Source: Kiritimatiellia bacterium | Lineage (GTDB): Bacteria > Verrucomicrobiota > Kiritimatiellia > RFP12 > DVOR01 | Direction of reading: 5' to 3' | DNA length: 64,000 nucleotides | NCBI GenBank assembly: GCA_017558005.1 | Contig: JAFYWN010000020.1 | Span: forward strand, 1 to 64,000 | Shown: positions 41,711 to 52,004 of the stretch, in pieces | Position numbering within the stretch: position 1 is the stretch's first letter | Layout of the letters: each line of letters starts with the position of its first letter | Program-made: the position numbers and the translations under genes | Notes under the pieces: model-generated | What the model was told of the DNA's origin: nothing | Databases searched by the model: none | Seen by the model: the letters and a program-made list of their open reading frames with translations, nothing else

Positions 41711-42165
41711 AACACGGACCTTCCGCAATCATTGAACCAAAGAAATTTCCATTTTTGCCCGTCAAACTCAAAGGCCATGACGGTGCATGTGTCAAAGTAA
41801 GGGGGCGCTTGGAAGTGAAGTGCATGCGCCAATTCGCCTATTGAGGTCATGTGGCCAACCACTAAGATCTCTTTTGCAGCCAAGGATTCGATAATCGCAC
41901 GCATTGTATCGGGGTCACCTGAGGGGGAGAAGTCATGTGACTCCACCGGGTCAAGTGTGATATTGAGCTGCGCTAAGATGTGTGTGGCAGTTTCCTGAGC
42001 ACGAAGATAACCGCTCGTGATGAGTACTTCGGGAGCTGCACGTTGCGCACGGAGAAAGCGCCCCACGGCATCTGCCTGCTCTTCGCCGCGAGAGGAGAGC
42101 CCAGGGCCACGCTCTGACGTGTAGTCAGAACGGTAGGCGCCGTGGCGGACGAGGTAGAGTTTCAT
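41707..42165 (-). CDS. SixA-like phosphohistidine phosphatase
   Basis: The 152-aa product begins KLYLVRHGAYRS, the histidine-phosphatase RHG motif (7-9), then LSSRGEEQADAVGRFL, LITSGYLRAQETA and a second catalytic His in VVGHMTSIGELAH. Its small size and GLSSRGEEQA fit SixA, which removes phosphate from phosphohistidine in signalling proteins. It overlaps the transporter gene. A link to the phosphotransferase system encoded at 21-24 kb is possible. Confidence 0.85.
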   Translation of the reverse strand: MKLYLVRHGAYRSDYTSERGPGLSSRGEEQADAVGRFLRAQRAAPEVLITSGYLRAQETATHILAQLNITLDPVESHDFSPSGDPDTMRAIIESLAAKEILVVGHMTSIGELAHALHFQAPPYFDTCTVMAFEFDGQKWKFLWFNDCGRSVL

Positions 42166-42221
42166 AGAGGGAGTAATCTAAAGGGTGGGAGAAACGAAGG
42201 GTGGAGGAGTCGTGGAGCCCT

Positions 42222-43583
42222 TTACGCGGTGGGTGGCTGTGGGGCTTCACCCTGACGATTTTTGCGGCGCTTATGCGGACGACGACGGCGTGCCTTGCGC
42301 GAATGGGGATTCGCTGGCGGGATGAAATCGCCTTCACGCTGTTGACGAGCGACGGGGCCCGCATTCTTGTAAAGCGCCTTCCAAGCTTCAATTTGCCACG
42401 TGCGCGACGGGAAAAGGGTCTTAAAGACCTCGGCCCCCAAGAGAATTTCAGGGAAGATGCCGTGGTTGATGAAGCGAATATCGCGTCCAGAGGCAGGCTC
42501 AGGTTTGCGGGTGAGTCGGTCAGAGAGTTCGAGAATGTCGACTGCCGTCATCCACAGTGCACGAGGGAAACGATAGTGCTTGACCAAGGGGGTCAATACC
42601 TTTTCTGCGGCGAGACGGCGCGCATGGAAGGTATTAAAGCGCTTTCCTGCGGGTGTGCGAGCGCGGAGTTGCTCCACGGCTTCAGCGACCATCGGGTAGA
42701 AGAGCATTGCGAAGGCAACGGCATTGGTGGTTTCACGCTTTGCCGACACCGTATCCAATGCTTGAAGCGCCTGCCAGACTTGTTCGCGATTATCGGCCTT
42801 CGTTGCCATCCATTGGTGGAGCGAAGGAAGGAGGATTTCAAGCAGACCATAATCGTAGGCGAGGCGAATTGAACGTTCGGTGGCTTGCTGGACAAAGAGG
42901 CGCTGCACCTCTTCGCAGAGGCGCGAGGTGGACGCATTGGCTAAGCCTGCGGCGTGTTTGCGAATTGCCTTGATATCTGCCGAACAGACTTCAAAGCCGA
43001 GCTTCGCTGCGAAACGTACCGCACGCATCATGCGGACAGGGTCCTCTTGGAAGCGGATGCACGGGTCACCAATCGAACGAATCGTCTTGTTCTTAAGATC
43101 CTTTAAGCCACCAACGTAGTCAATGATGGAGAAGGTCTTAATGTCATAAAAGAGTCCATTTACCGTAAAATCGCGACGGAGCGCATCTTCCTGCGGCGTG
43201 CCGAAGGTGTTGTCCTCATACTGATAAAGGCCGTGTTCATCCTGAACAGCATCGGGTGCCGGCGCCTTACGGAAGGTGGCAGTTTCAATCACCTTTTTGC
43301 CAAAGACGATGTGGGCGAGACGAAAGCGCTTGCCCACGAGGAAGCAGTTGCGAAAGATGTGACGGATTTCATTGGGGCGGGCATCGGTGCCCACGTCAAA
43401 ATCCTTCGGCTTTCGCCCCAATAAGAGATCTCGAACGCTCCCTCCCACGAGGTAAGCCTCGTGATTCAAAGAGGCTAATCGGTACAACACCTTGAGTGCA
43501 TCAGGATCAATGTCACGTCGGGAGAGGGAGTGTTCTGAACGAGGAATGATGGTGGGTTTATTCTTTTTACGGAGAAAAAACAT
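42222..43583 (-). CDS. pcnB: poly(A) polymerase / tRNA nucleotidyltransferase family (PcnB-like)
   Basis: This is a 453-aa protein. LVGGSVRDLLLGRKPKDFDV holds the nucleotidyltransferase motif with Asp61 and Asp63. VIETATFRKAP and EEDALRRDFTVNGLFYDI-like and IRFQEDPVRMMRAVRFAAKL segments follow. The C-terminal basic tail (KARRRRPHKRRKN) is typical of PcnB, unlike tRNA nucleotidyltransferase, which lacks it. PcnB adds poly(A) tails to RNA, promoting decay. A separate CCA-adding enzyme is not visible here. Confidence 0.85.
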   Translation of the reverse strand: MFFLRKKNKPTIIPRSEHSLSRRDIDPDALKVLYRLASLNHEAYLVGGSVRDLLLGRKPKDFDVGTDARPNEIRHIFRNCFLVGKRFRLAHIVFGKKVIETATFRKAPAPDAVQDEHGLYQYEDNTFGTPQEDALRRDFTVNGLFYDIKTFSIIDYVGGLKDLKNKTIRSIGDPCIRFQEDPVRMMRAVRFAAKLGFEVCSADIKAIRKHAAGLANASTSRLCEEVQRLFVQQATERSIRLAYDYGLLEILLPSLHQWMATKADNREQVWQALQALDTVSAKRETTNAVAFAMLFYPMVAEAVEQLRARTPAGKRFNTFHARRLAAEKVLTPLVKHYRFPRALWMTAVDILELSDRLTRKPEPASGRDIRFINHGIFPEILLGAEVFKTLFPSRTWQIEAWKALYKNAGPVARQQREGDFIPPANPHSRKARRRRPHKRRKNRQGEAPQPPTA

Positions 43584-43658
43584 ACGAATTTAACTTTCCG
43601 GAAAACGGGTTCGGACAAACTTGCGGCGAGGATACGCAGGTAGGCGAAACGGGTCGCC

Positions 43659-45788
43659 TTACCATGCGTTTTCTTCAGCTTCGCGACGTTGCCGTTCTTC
43701 CTTCACGTTGCGCGTCCGGTCCTGTTCACCTGCGAGGCGAACCTTGTCATATTTGTCATTCAATTGTTGGACGTCTGCGAGGAAGGGTGAGTCTTTGAGA
43801 CGCTTTTGGTACTTCAACTCCTCTGCGACAGCTTTGGCATAGGCGTTTTTATCGCGCACCCATTCAATACGACTATGTGCGTACTTCGGGTCACCTTCGT
43901 CGGGGATGTTGGTGAAAGCGCCTTTAAAAATCGCATTGCGCACGAACAAAGCCCATTCGTTTTTGGTCTTTTTCGTATTGCGATTGCCTGCAGTGGAGAA
44001 GTTATTGCGGAGCAAAGCGGTCAAGTCTGCGCCCGCCTGCGTGTTGCCAAAGTTAGTATTTCGCGCTAGCGCCTTGTCGCCAGTGCACCCATCCGTGACG
44101 CTGACAAAGAAGTTACAGAAGCCCTGCATGAGGTCAAGAATCTTCGAAGCATTTCCCTTACGAGCGCCCGCCAAACGGAAAATGACGTCGGTATTCGCGG
44201 TGTTTTTCAACATTGCCGAACGCAGTAAGGCCTCTTGTTGGGCCGTGGATGCATTCTTCCAGTCTTCGCTTGCCGCCGTGTACATGTCAAGAATGTGCAG
44301 GGCCATGCGCGAATCTTCCCATCCCTCCAAGCCAATGTTCATCGCTTCGCAGAGGCCGATGTGCCAACGAATATTGTCGCGCAGGTAAGCATCACTATTG
44401 CCCCCGGTCATCTTTTGGAAGCCGGTGAGTTTCGTCTGTGTATCCGTCACGGGCCCATAAATCGGTGGCAATAACCACCCCACTGTCGACACCTCAATGG
44501 TATCCACCGAGTGGTGCATGTCGGCAAAATATTTCCCATTGCGATAAGAATAGGTCATGAAGGCACGGTGGCCAGGCTGCCCCATGCCTTGTGCGGGGGT
44601 ACCGATGGAGCGTTGGGCGAATTCGGCCATGGTTGACAAACGACCGCACACGCCACCATCCACCAAGATGCGCGGAGTGGCATCGGGGTGCCACGGACCA
44701 TCGGCATAGCGAATTTCAGGTTTGGTGTAGTCAAAAGAGTAGGTGGCATAACCTGGCACAGAGCCTTTACCTTTGTAGTAATTCCACCAATAGGTGGATT
44801 CATCTAAGGGATCCTTCTGCGTTAAGAGCAGTAAGAGAGGCCACGGAGCCTTGGACAATGGGAAGAGTCCGGAGCGTTCGGCGCCCTTTTCTTCGTAACG
44901 CATAATGCGCAGGCAGAGATTATCTGTAATCGCCCCCTCCATGCGCGGCGGATAACGTCCTGCCACGTGAGCAATCTTATCCCAAGGCAACTGTTTGGGT
45001 TCGCGCCCCTCTGAGAGCTTAATGCCTGTCTTGCCATAAAAGGCATGCGAAGACAAGGACATAATTTCATAAATTTTGGTCTTTGAATTCTTCTTCAACC
45101 AATTTGCCGTATGCTTGGCATCGTTGTCGTTGCCGAGGTCAAACTGACTGTGCAGTTGGCGCATCCAACGTTGCTTCTCCAATTCATCTTTGAAGATGGA
45201 GCCATTGGAGTCGCGTGCAAGCGCACCATCAGCGGGCGGGGTAACATCGTGGTTGACAGACCACCCTTGGCGACGCGAGACCTCTTGCTCCAACTCATCC
45301 TTGCGCTTGGGATCCCAAGTGAAGTTGCGGCTATTGATGATGCCGTAACGGTCAGCCGAGAGGGAAGAGTCCAAGAGGCGTTGGTCGCGATATCTGACGG
45401 CGAAAGCAATCAAGAGCTGTTGGTACTTTTCGGCATACACGGGGCCGACCAACTTCGCCAATTTGACAAAGTTATGGACTACATTGGGGTTCGGCGGGTA
45501 TTCCAAAGCAAAGGTCGCATTCAACACTGCAGGGTGTTCAATCAACCAGTCCCAGGTCTTTTCGCTAAACTTTAAGTGTGGGGTGACCAACAATAAGCAG
45601 TGGTCAAAATACTCTTGGCGGACATCTTCATTGAAGATAAAGCCCGAGTCATAGAGAGCAGCATCAAGCCGACGCAAATCACCATTGTCGGTGATTGGAA
45701 TCGGTTGTTTATAAGCGCCTAAATCCTTCACCTGTGCCAGCGCAAAAACAGGGAGCAATGTCGCAAAGACAAATAGCAAACGTTTCAT
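43659..45788 (-). CDS. exported protein with transglutaminase-like core
   Basis: The product is 709 residues from ATG 45788; an extension to 45833 spoils the signal peptide (MKRLLFVFATLLPVFALAQ). The middle contains ILVDGGVCGRLSTMAEFAQR (Cys381) and GQPGHRAFMTYSYRNG (His407), which resemble the Cys and His of transglutaminase-like proteins; an Asp in YFADMHHSVD could complete a triad. The Cys-His spacing is shorter than usual. The flanking regions are helical and not recognised. It may be a periplasmic peptidase or cross-linking enzyme. Confidence 0.6.
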   Translation of the reverse strand: MKRLLFVFATLLPVFALAQVKDLGAYKQPIPITDNGDLRRLDAALYDSGFIFNEDVRQEYFDHCLLLVTPHLKFSEKTWDWLIEHPAVLNATFALEYPPNPNVVHNFVKLAKLVGPVYAEKYQQLLIAFAVRYRDQRLLDSSLSADRYGIINSRNFTWDPKRKDELEQEVSRRQGWSVNHDVTPPADGALARDSNGSIFKDELEKQRWMRQLHSQFDLGNDNDAKHTANWLKKNSKTKIYEIMSLSSHAFYGKTGIKLSEGREPKQLPWDKIAHVAGRYPPRMEGAITDNLCLRIMRYEEKGAERSGLFPLSKAPWPLLLLLTQKDPLDESTYWWNYYKGKGSVPGYATYSFDYTKPEIRYADGPWHPDATPRILVDGGVCGRLSTMAEFAQRSIGTPAQGMGQPGHRAFMTYSYRNGKYFADMHHSVDTIEVSTVGWLLPPIYGPVTDTQTKLTGFQKMTGGNSDAYLRDNIRWHIGLCEAMNIGLEGWEDSRMALHILDMYTAASEDWKNASTAQQEALLRSAMLKNTANTDVIFRLAGARKGNASKILDLMQGFCNFFVSVTDGCTGDKALARNTNFGNTQAGADLTALLRNNFSTAGNRNTKKTKNEWALFVRNAIFKGAFTNIPDEGDPKYAHSRIEWVRDKNAYAKAVAEELKYQKRLKDSPFLADVQQLNDKYDKVRLAGEQDRTRNVKEERQRREAEENAW

Positions 45789-45953
45789 ACTGTATAATGT
45801 AGCAAAAAAAAGCATTTTTTTCAATTTAGACATTGAAAATCAAGCAGTTTATTGCGAATGAAATAGATTCCCAGCCGCGAAGGTTTGCGGAGGAGGCTCA
45901 ATCATCGTCCCATTTAGGCGCACTTCTTCTTCAAGAGTGCGCTTCGGTTTGGG

Positions 45954-47714
45954 TTATGGGAGGGGAAGGGCGTCGATGAGATGGAGGGAGGGCACGTTAG
46001 GGTGGTAGGTGTCGCGACTGATGGTAAAGAGAAGGCGCAACCGCATGCCGGATTGCCATGTAGAGGCGCGATGGGCGGCGCCAAACCAAATAGCACGGGT
46101 AGAGCCGGGCCCTTGCCGTGCGGGATCGCGTAGGGTGAGATCAAGATGGGTCTTATCTGCCCCAATGTTGCGATGGGTGTTGAGGATAAATGTTTTGGCG
46201 AAGATGGGCTTGGGATTGCCATTGCCAAAGGGTTCGAGTAGGTCCAAGGAGTTCAAGAGCCCCTCGTCAATGACACAGTCGAGGCTTTCATCGTAGGTGA
46301 TGGGTTCTGCTTCAACTTGCCCCGCTTCAAACGCCTTTGGGAAACGTTCGCGGAAGGCTTCAAATGCACTGGGTTTAAGGGAAAAACCCGAGGCGGCGGC
46401 ATGGCCTCCATAGTGGGCGAGGAGGTCGCTGACGGTATCAAGTGCTTTTACCGCATGCCATCCGCCGCGAGAACGAATCGAACCACACCCACTGCCATCT
46501 GCTTGAATACAACAAACCACTGCGGGCACGCCTGATTGTTCGGAGAGTCGCGCCGCTACAATCCCAAGGACACCTGGATGGAAACCTTCGTCACGTGTGC
46601 CCGCGGCAAAGATGAGATTTTTGAATTGTGGGAGTGCTTGATTGTCAATGACATTGCGAAGGTAGGCTTCAATCTCGCGCCGCTCTTGGTTGGCGGCTTT
46701 CAACTCATTTGCCGCCTGACGGCACGCTTGCTTGAGTGCATCTGATTGTACAGACCACTTAGCGGGTGGGCTGAGATTGATGAGGGTGCAGGCGCAGGCG
46801 CAGTTGCCAATGCGGCTCGCGGCATTGATGCAAGGAATTAACTTAAAGGCGAGCTGCTCGGCAGTAAGTTCGGCAAATTTGAGGTTATGCACTTCAGCAA
46901 GGGCATGGAGCCCTGGATTGCCATTTTGGTATTTGCTGAGGATTGAAAGCCCTTTGGTCACGAGCGAACGGTTTTCGCCGGTGAGCGACATGACGTCTGC
47001 AATGGTTGCGATGGCTACCAAATCAAGGAAAAGGCGATGGTCACATGCGGGGAAATGGACGGCGAGTGCACGGATAAGCGCATGTGCGGTGGCGCACCCA
47101 CACATGTTTTCGGCGCCTTTGGGCGCGCCTAAGCGGGGATTGACGATTGCATACGCGGGGGGTAACTGTTCTGGGGGGACGTGGTGGTCAGTGATGATGA
47201 CCTCAATGCCGAGCTGATTGAGGTAGGCGACCTCATCAACACATGAGATGCCACAGTCCACGGTGACAAGTAGGTCAGGCTTAGCGTTTTCGGTAAGGCA
47301 ACGTTCAATTGCTGCCGGCGTAAGCCCATAGCCTTCGCGTTCGCGATCAGGGATGAAAGAGGTAACACACGCACCGCACTGACGAAGGGCTTGCGTCATT
47401 AACGCTGTAGCGGTGATGCCATCGGTGTCATAGTCGCCGAAAACGAGAATGTTTTGGTGGGTTTGAATGGCGTGTCGCAGACGTGTTACGGCGAGGTCGA
47501 CATCATGAATTTGCGTGGGGTCGCAAAAGGGCGCGCGCAAGGGATTCAGCCACGTCTCAATCTCTGCCACGGAGGAGATGCGTCGGGCAGCGATACGGGC
47601 GACTGCGGGGTGGAGATTGAGGTGCGCGTGTATAGCCTCCAACAGCGCCGTGTCTGGTGCTGAGGCGGCTTGCCAAGGGGGTGTGATGGGAGATTCGGCA
47701 ACAGTCATATGCAT
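45954..47714 (-). CDS. recJ: single-stranded-DNA exonuclease RecJ
   Basis: This is a 586-aa protein (ATG 47714 or 47708). It has the DHH phosphoesterase motifs FGDYDTDGITATALM, VTVDCGIS and ITDHHVPPEQLP. DHHA1-type C-terminal elements include GVLGIVAARLSEQSGVPAVV, the GGWHAVKALDTVSDLLAHYG loop and GGHAAASGFSL. It degrades 5' single strands in mismatch and recombination repair. The length is typical. Confidence 0.93.
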   Translation of the reverse strand: MHMTVAESPITPPWQAASAPDTALLEAIHAHLNLHPAVARIAARRISSVAEIETWLNPLRAPFCDPTQIHDVDLAVTRLRHAIQTHQNILVFGDYDTDGITATALMTQALRQCGACVTSFIPDREREGYGLTPAAIERCLTENAKPDLLVTVDCGISCVDEVAYLNQLGIEVIITDHHVPPEQLPPAYAIVNPRLGAPKGAENMCGCATAHALIRALAVHFPACDHRLFLDLVAIATIADVMSLTGENRSLVTKGLSILSKYQNGNPGLHALAEVHNLKFAELTAEQLAFKLIPCINAASRIGNCACACTLINLSPPAKWSVQSDALKQACRQAANELKAANQERREIEAYLRNVIDNQALPQFKNLIFAAGTRDEGFHPGVLGIVAARLSEQSGVPAVVCCIQADGSGCGSIRSRGGWHAVKALDTVSDLLAHYGGHAAASGFSLKPSAFEAFRERFPKAFEAGQVEAEPITYDESLDCVIDEGLLNSLDLLEPFGNGNPKPIFAKTFILNTHRNIGADKTHLDLTLRDPARQGPGSTRAIWFGAAHRASTWQSGMRLRLLFTISRDTYHPNVPSLHLIDALPLP

Positions 47715-47738
47715 TTTAAGTAAGCGCCGTGAGGCAGA

Positions 47739-48146
47739 TTAGGGCATTGTGTTGCCAGGTTCGTTAAAGGTGAAGGGAGAGGGGAAAAGGTCGCCGAGCG
47801 TTAGGGAGCAAGTCAGCGTGGCCTCGTGGTCGGTTACGAAGACGGGCAGGGTGGCATCGCAGAATTCTGCTAAAACTTGTCTGCAGGCACCACAGGGGGT
47901 GACGGCTTTGGGCGCGCTGAGCGCTAACGCCGTAAAGTGACGTTCGCCTGCGGCGATGGCGGCGAAGAACGCATTGCGTTCGGCGCAGACGGTGAGTCCG
48001 TAGGAACTATTTTCTACGTTGCATCCCGTGTAAATCTTCCCGCTTTCAGCCAGTAAGGCCGCACCAACGGTAAAGTGCGAGTAGGGCGCGTAGGCGTTTT
48101 TTGCGGCGTTACGTGCGGCTTTAAGCAAATCTTCGGGAGGGTTCAT
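47739..48146 (-). CDS. cdd: cytidine deaminase
   Basis: This 135-aa protein is of the short tetrameric type. It has the zinc site Cys54 and Glu56 in [10 protein letters not shown], and Cys85 and Cys88 in PCGACRQVL, plus FTVGAALL and [10 protein letters not shown] for substrate binding. It converts cytidine to uridine in pyrimidine salvage. It lies 17 bp after the MacB-like gene and 24 bp before recJ, and is probably co-transcribed. Confidence 0.93.
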   Translation of the reverse strand: MNPPEDLLKAARNAAKNAYAPYSHFTVGAALLAESGKIYTGCNVENSSYGLTVCAERNAFFAAIAAGERHFTALALSAPKAVTPCGACRQVLAEFCDATLPVFVTDHEATLTCSLTLGDLFPSPFTFNEPGNTMP

Positions 48147-48163
48147 CGTGGGTTCCGAGAAAA

Positions 48164-49537
48164 TTATTCGTGACGAAGGGCGTCAATGGGGTTGAGACGG
48201 CTTGCACGCCATGCGGGGTAAAAGCCGAAGACCACGCCAATGGCGGCGGAGATGCCCGCGGAAAGCAGGATGGCATTGAGCGAGACGCTAACCGGCCAGT
48301 GGAGGACTTTGGCAATGACAATTGAGGCGCATCGACCTGCACCAATGCCAACAAGTCCGCCCATAAAACAGAGCAGCACGGACTCGGTGAGGAATTGGGA
48401 AAGGATGCGCGACCCACGTGCTCCCACCGCCATGCGTAAGCCGATTTCACGGGTGCGTTCGGTGACGCTGACCAACATGATATTCATGATGCCCACGCCG
48501 CCGACAACGAGTGAGAGGAGTGCGACAATCAATAAGAGCGAGGTCATCAAACCGCTCGTGGAGGTCATCGTTTTCAACATTTCTGACATGTCGCGGATTT
48601 GGAAGTCGTTGGGCATGCCAGGTGCGATGTGATGTCTGCGACGAAGGACTTCGGTAATCTGGCGCATTGCGTCGGCGACCTGTTCGGGTGATTTCGCCGA
48701 ACAGGTAATCTGGTCAATATTGTTAAAGCGGACAGGTAATGGATAGTTTTTCGCTTGTACACTGTCGCGAGCAGGATAGATGGAGGTGGTGTTTTCTGGG
48801 TAAACAGAGCTCGTCGTTGAGGCGGATGAGGTCGTAGAAGAGACTGCCCCTGCGCCTGTGGCAGAGGAACCCGAACGCGAAAGGCGATTGCGCATAGTGC
48901 GCCAGGGGACCACCACGGTATCGTCCTGGTCCATACCCATCATGTTGGCACCTTTTCGGGGGAGGACGCCAATCACCTTGAAGAGGACGCTATTGAGGCG
49001 TAAGTCGCGCCCAACAGGATTTTCGCCGGGGAAGAGCTCCTCTTTAACGGTCTGACCGATGACGCAGACGCAGGCGGCGGTGTCGACTTCGCGTTTGGTG
49101 AAGTAACGACCACTTTCGGGCGTCTTCCAAGATTGGACGATGAAGTAGTCCTCGTTGCCTGAATAGACCGTGAAAGGAGTCCAGTTGCGATTGCCCGCGA
49201 TGGCTTGGATGCCACGACGTGAAAGGGTGGGAGAGGCGGCTTCAACGGAGAGGCATTCGGCTGCGATGGCTGCGCAGTCGGCCTCGGTTAAGGTCACAGA
49301 ACCACCCGCACCAGAGCTGATGCCGGAGGTCTTGACGGCCGAGGGCCAAATCATCATGACGTTGGTGCCCATGTTGGAGATGGAGCTCTTGATTGATTTC
49401 GCCGCACCTGCGCCGATTTCCATCATGGTAATCACGACACCCACGCCAATGACAATGCCCAACATTGTGAGCAGTGAACGCAAGACGTTGCGTCGGAGAG
49501 AGACGAAGGCCGCTAGGATTTGTCGCAGTAAATTCAT
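48164..49537 (-). CDS. MacB-like ABC transporter permease
   Basis: The product is 457 residues from ATG 49537, after AAGGGGAATG-like sequence; 49546 is an alternative. There is an N-terminal helix ([20 protein letters not shown]), a ~230-aa periplasmic MacB domain with [20 protein letters not shown] and [20 protein letters not shown], and three C-terminal helices with [20 protein letters not shown] and [11 protein letters not shown]. The periplasmic domain has a Ser/Thr-rich insertion ([18 protein letters not shown]). It works with the ATPase and membrane-fusion gene upstream to export a substrate. Confidence 0.88.
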   Translation of the reverse strand: MNLLRQILAAFVSLRRNVLRSLLTMLGIVIGVGVVITMMEIGAGAAKSIKSSISNMGTNVMMIWPSAVKTSGISSGAGGSVTLTEADCAAIAAECLSVEAASPTLSRRGIQAIAGNRNWTPFTVYSGNEDYFIVQSWKTPESGRYFTKREVDTAACVCVIGQTVKEELFPGENPVGRDLRLNSVLFKVIGVLPRKGANMMGMDQDDTVVVPWRTMRNRLSRSGSSATGAGAVSSTTSSASTTSSVYPENTTSIYPARDSVQAKNYPLPVRFNNIDQITCSAKSPEQVADAMRQITEVLRRRHHIAPGMPNDFQIRDMSEMLKTMTSTSGLMTSLLLIVALLSLVVGGVGIMNIMLVSVTERTREIGLRMAVGARGSRILSQFLTESVLLCFMGGLVGIGAGRCASIVIAKVLHWPVSVSLNAILLSAGISAAIGVVFGFYPAWRASRLNPIDALRHE

Positions 49538-49560
49538 ATGGATCATTCCCCTTAGCAGAC

Positions 49561-50268
49561 TTAGTAGGTGCCGTCGACCACGAGGCCGTCTTTGATGTGG
49601 TAGGCTTCCTTGGCGAAAGCGCCCACTTCGGGGGAGTGGGTCACCAACACGATGGTGATGCCTTCCTTCGCATTTAGCTCCTGGAACATGTGCAAGACTT
49701 CTTCTGAAGTTTTGGAGTCAAGGTTGCCCGTGGGCTCGTCTGCGAACAGAATCTTTGGGCGATTGACTAGTGCACGTGCGATGGCAACGCGTTGTTGCTG
49801 GCCGCCACTCATTTGAGAGGGGTGGTGATCCAGGCGTTCTTTGAGCCCTACGCGCTCTAAAAGGTGTTCAGCCCAGGCGCGTTGTTCTTTGGGAGAGGGG
49901 CGGTTTTTGGCGTACTCCAAGGGCATCATCACGTTTTTCAGTGCAGAGGTGCGCGCAAGGAGGTTGAAGTTTTGGAAGACAAAGCCAATGCGCTCATTGC
50001 GTAGGTCTGCTCGAGCATTGGAGGAGAGTGTGCTGACATCCTTTCCGTCAAGCAGATATTGGCCTCCAGAGAGGGTGTCAAGGAAGCCAAGGATATTCAT
50101 TAGCGTTGATTTACCGCCACCCGAGGGGCCCATGAGGGCCAAGAGTGTCCCCTCGTGAATTTTCATGGAAATCCCCTTTAATACAGGGACTTCCACATCG
50201 CCGAGGAGGTAGTTCTTGGTGAGGTTTTTCAATTCAATGAGCGCGGGCGCTGCGGATGGAGTAGTCAT
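49561..50268 (-). CDS. MacB/LolD-type ABC transporter ATPase
   Basis: The product is 235 residues from ATG 50268, which follows AGGAGGCTT; the longer frame to 50367 lacks a ribosome site. It has Walker A MGPSGGGKSTLMNILGFLD, Q-loop FVFQNFNLLARTSALKNVMM, signature MSGGQQQRVAIARALVNRP, Walker B ILFADEPTGNLDS and the switch His in VTHSP. The pattern with MNILG and NLDS fits the MacB/LolD group. It supplies the ATPase for the MacB-like permease. Confidence 0.92.
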   Translation of the reverse strand: MTTPSAAPALIELKNLTKNYLLGDVEVPVLKGISMKIHEGTLLALMGPSGGGKSTLMNILGFLDTLSGGQYLLDGKDVSTLSSNARADLRNERIGFVFQNFNLLARTSALKNVMMPLEYAKNRPSPKEQRAWAEHLLERVGLKERLDHHPSQMSGGQQQRVAIARALVNRPKILFADEPTGNLDSKTSEEVLHMFQELNAKEGITIVLVTHSPEVGAFAKEAYHIKDGLVVDGTY

Positions 50269-50290
50269 AAGCCTCCTTTGGCCGAGTAGA

Positions 50291-51562
50291 TTAACGGCGA
50301 CGACCCCACCGAGGAGGCTTGGGCATGAAGGGATTTTCGCCTGCGGCGGCGGCTTGCTGCACTTCAATCTTCGTCAGCGTGCCCGTGATGACTGAGTCGC
50401 CAACCTCAAGTTTGTCGGTGGTGATGGCAGAATGGATATCATCGCTTACGCCACAAGTGACTTCCACAGGGATGGGGTGACCTTGTTCATCCTGCACGAA
50501 GACGTAGGACTTTTGTTCGTCCCCTTCCGCAGGTTCCCACCCTGTTGGCCGCCAACGTAGCGCCGCCGCTGGCACAAGAAGGGCATCCTTCGGCGATTCA
50601 GCAAGGATGAACTGTACATTTGCTGTGAGGTAGGGGAGCAGAAGGGAGTCAGGGTTTTCGGTGGCGACTTCAACGGTGTAGGTCACCACGTTAGAGCTCA
50701 TCGAGGCATTTAGGCGAATGCGTGCGACCTTACCTTCAAAATCCTTTTCAGGGAAGGCATCAACGGCGAATCGAACACGCTGTCCCACCTTGATGGCACC
50801 GATGTCTGCTTCGTTGACGGGGACCCAAATTTCGATCTTTCTCAAGTCTTTTGCCACGAGGAAGAGCGAAGGCGTGCTCATCGATGCGGTTACGGTCTGG
50901 CCGATATTGACGCGGCGGTCAATGATAATGCCATCAACGGTAGAGAGGATGTCGCAGTAGGAGAGGTTGCGCTCTGCCTTTTCTAATTGTGCTTGCGCTT
51001 GTGCGATGGCTGCTTCTGCTTGTTCAATTTTCGCCTCGCCCACCTTCAGATTGGCCACGGCGACCTCATATGCACTCAGATAGGCGTCGTAATCCTTCTG
51101 CGAGATGGCATCGCCCACGCCCATTTGTTGGGCGCGCTTCCATTCGCGTTCGGCTTGACGGAGCTTGGCGTTCAACTGTGCCGTGTCGGCTTGTGCGCCT
51201 GCGAGCTGAGCCTTTGCGGTGGTGAGATTTGCCTTTGAAATGGTGACTTCTGCTTTGTAAGTGACATCGTCAATGCGTGCGAGGAGTTGCCCTTTGCGCA
51301 CTTCAGAGCAGTAATCGACCTCTTTCCCTTCGGTATCCGTGCCGAATTTCATAATCTGGCCGGTGACCTGTGCGCCGATATCAATGAGATCCTCAGGTTC
51401 AATCGTGCCCGTAGCCAAAATGGTTTGAACGGCTTGGCCGCGTGTGATGGCTTCAGTTTTATAGGCAATTTCTGCTTGAACAGGTTTGGGACGGTTGCGA
51501 TACCACCAAATGCCGCCGCCGATGAGCGCCAAAAGAATTAAAGAGACGACAATCTTCCGCAT
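50291..51562 (-). CDS. HlyD/MacA-type membrane fusion protein
   Basis: This is a 423-aa protein with an N-terminal anchor (IVVSLILLALIGGGIWWY), then the lipoyl-like half ILATGTIEPEDLIDIGAQVT, a long coiled coil (ANLTTAKAQLAGAQADTAQL, ERNLSYCDI), the second half IIIDRRVNIGQTVTA, and a beta barrel. It ends with a basic PKPPRWGRRR tail. It is 22 bp upstream of the ATPase gene, giving a MacA-ATPase-MacB operon. An outer-membrane TolC-like partner is not in the window. Confidence 0.9.
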   Translation of the reverse strand: MRKIVVSLILLALIGGGIWWYRNRPKPVQAEIAYKTEAITRGQAVQTILATGTIEPEDLIDIGAQVTGQIMKFGTDTEGKEVDYCSEVRKGQLLARIDDVTYKAEVTISKANLTTAKAQLAGAQADTAQLNAKLRQAEREWKRAQQMGVGDAISQKDYDAYLSAYEVAVANLKVGEAKIEQAEAAIAQAQAQLEKAERNLSYCDILSTVDGIIIDRRVNIGQTVTASMSTPSLFLVAKDLRKIEIWVPVNEADIGAIKVGQRVRFAVDAFPEKDFEGKVARIRLNASMSSNVVTYTVEVATENPDSLLLPYLTANVQFILAESPKDALLVPAAALRWRPTGWEPAEGDEQKSYVFVQDEQGHPIPVEVTCGVSDDIHSAITTDKLEVGDSVITGTLTKIEVQQAAAAGENPFMPKPPRWGRRR

Positions 51563-51638
51563 GGCTTTGCCTTTCTGTGCCTTTTCGTTCTCAGATACAT
51601 CCTATAGACAAGGGAATGTACAAGAAACGTGTGTTAAA

Positions 51639-51714
51639 TGGTTGCCCTGACAGGAATCGAACCTGCGGCACGCGGTTTAGGAAACCGCTGCTCTATCCAC
51701 TGAGCTACAGGGCA
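51639..51714 (-). tRNA. tRNA-Arg (CCT)
   Basis: The minus strand folds as a normal cloverleaf: acceptor TGCCCTG / CAGGGCA, D-arm GCTCAGTGGATAGAGC, anticodon loop TTCCTAA giving CCT, and GGTTCGATTCC in the T-arm. CCA is encoded. It reads AGG codons. Confidence 0.93.
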
Positions 51715-51920
51715 GACAACTTATAGTATCGCACATAATCGGGTATTCGTAAAGAAATATCCCGGGCAAAAACGGCCTGCATTATACAAAGTGCGACTGT
51801 AAAACGCAATGAAAAAGAGTCTCAATCGCATTTTCTCATCTGCGACTAAAAGAGTGGACACTGGAAAGGATGTGAATAAAAAGAAAAAAGCCTGCAAACA
51901 GTGTTTGCAGGCTTCCCGAA

Positions 51921-52004
51921 TGGTGCTCGGGGGGGGACTCGAACCCCCACGGATCTCTCCACATGCACCTCAAGCATGCGTGTATGCCATTTCACCACCC
52001 GAGC
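51921..52004 (-). tRNA. tRNA-Leu (GAG)
   Basis: An 84-nt class II tRNA with a long variable arm. The anticodon stem CATGC / GCATG closes loop TTGAGGT, giving GAG (codon CUC). The acceptor is GCTCGGG paired with CCCGAGC, and CCA is encoded. Confidence 0.93.
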
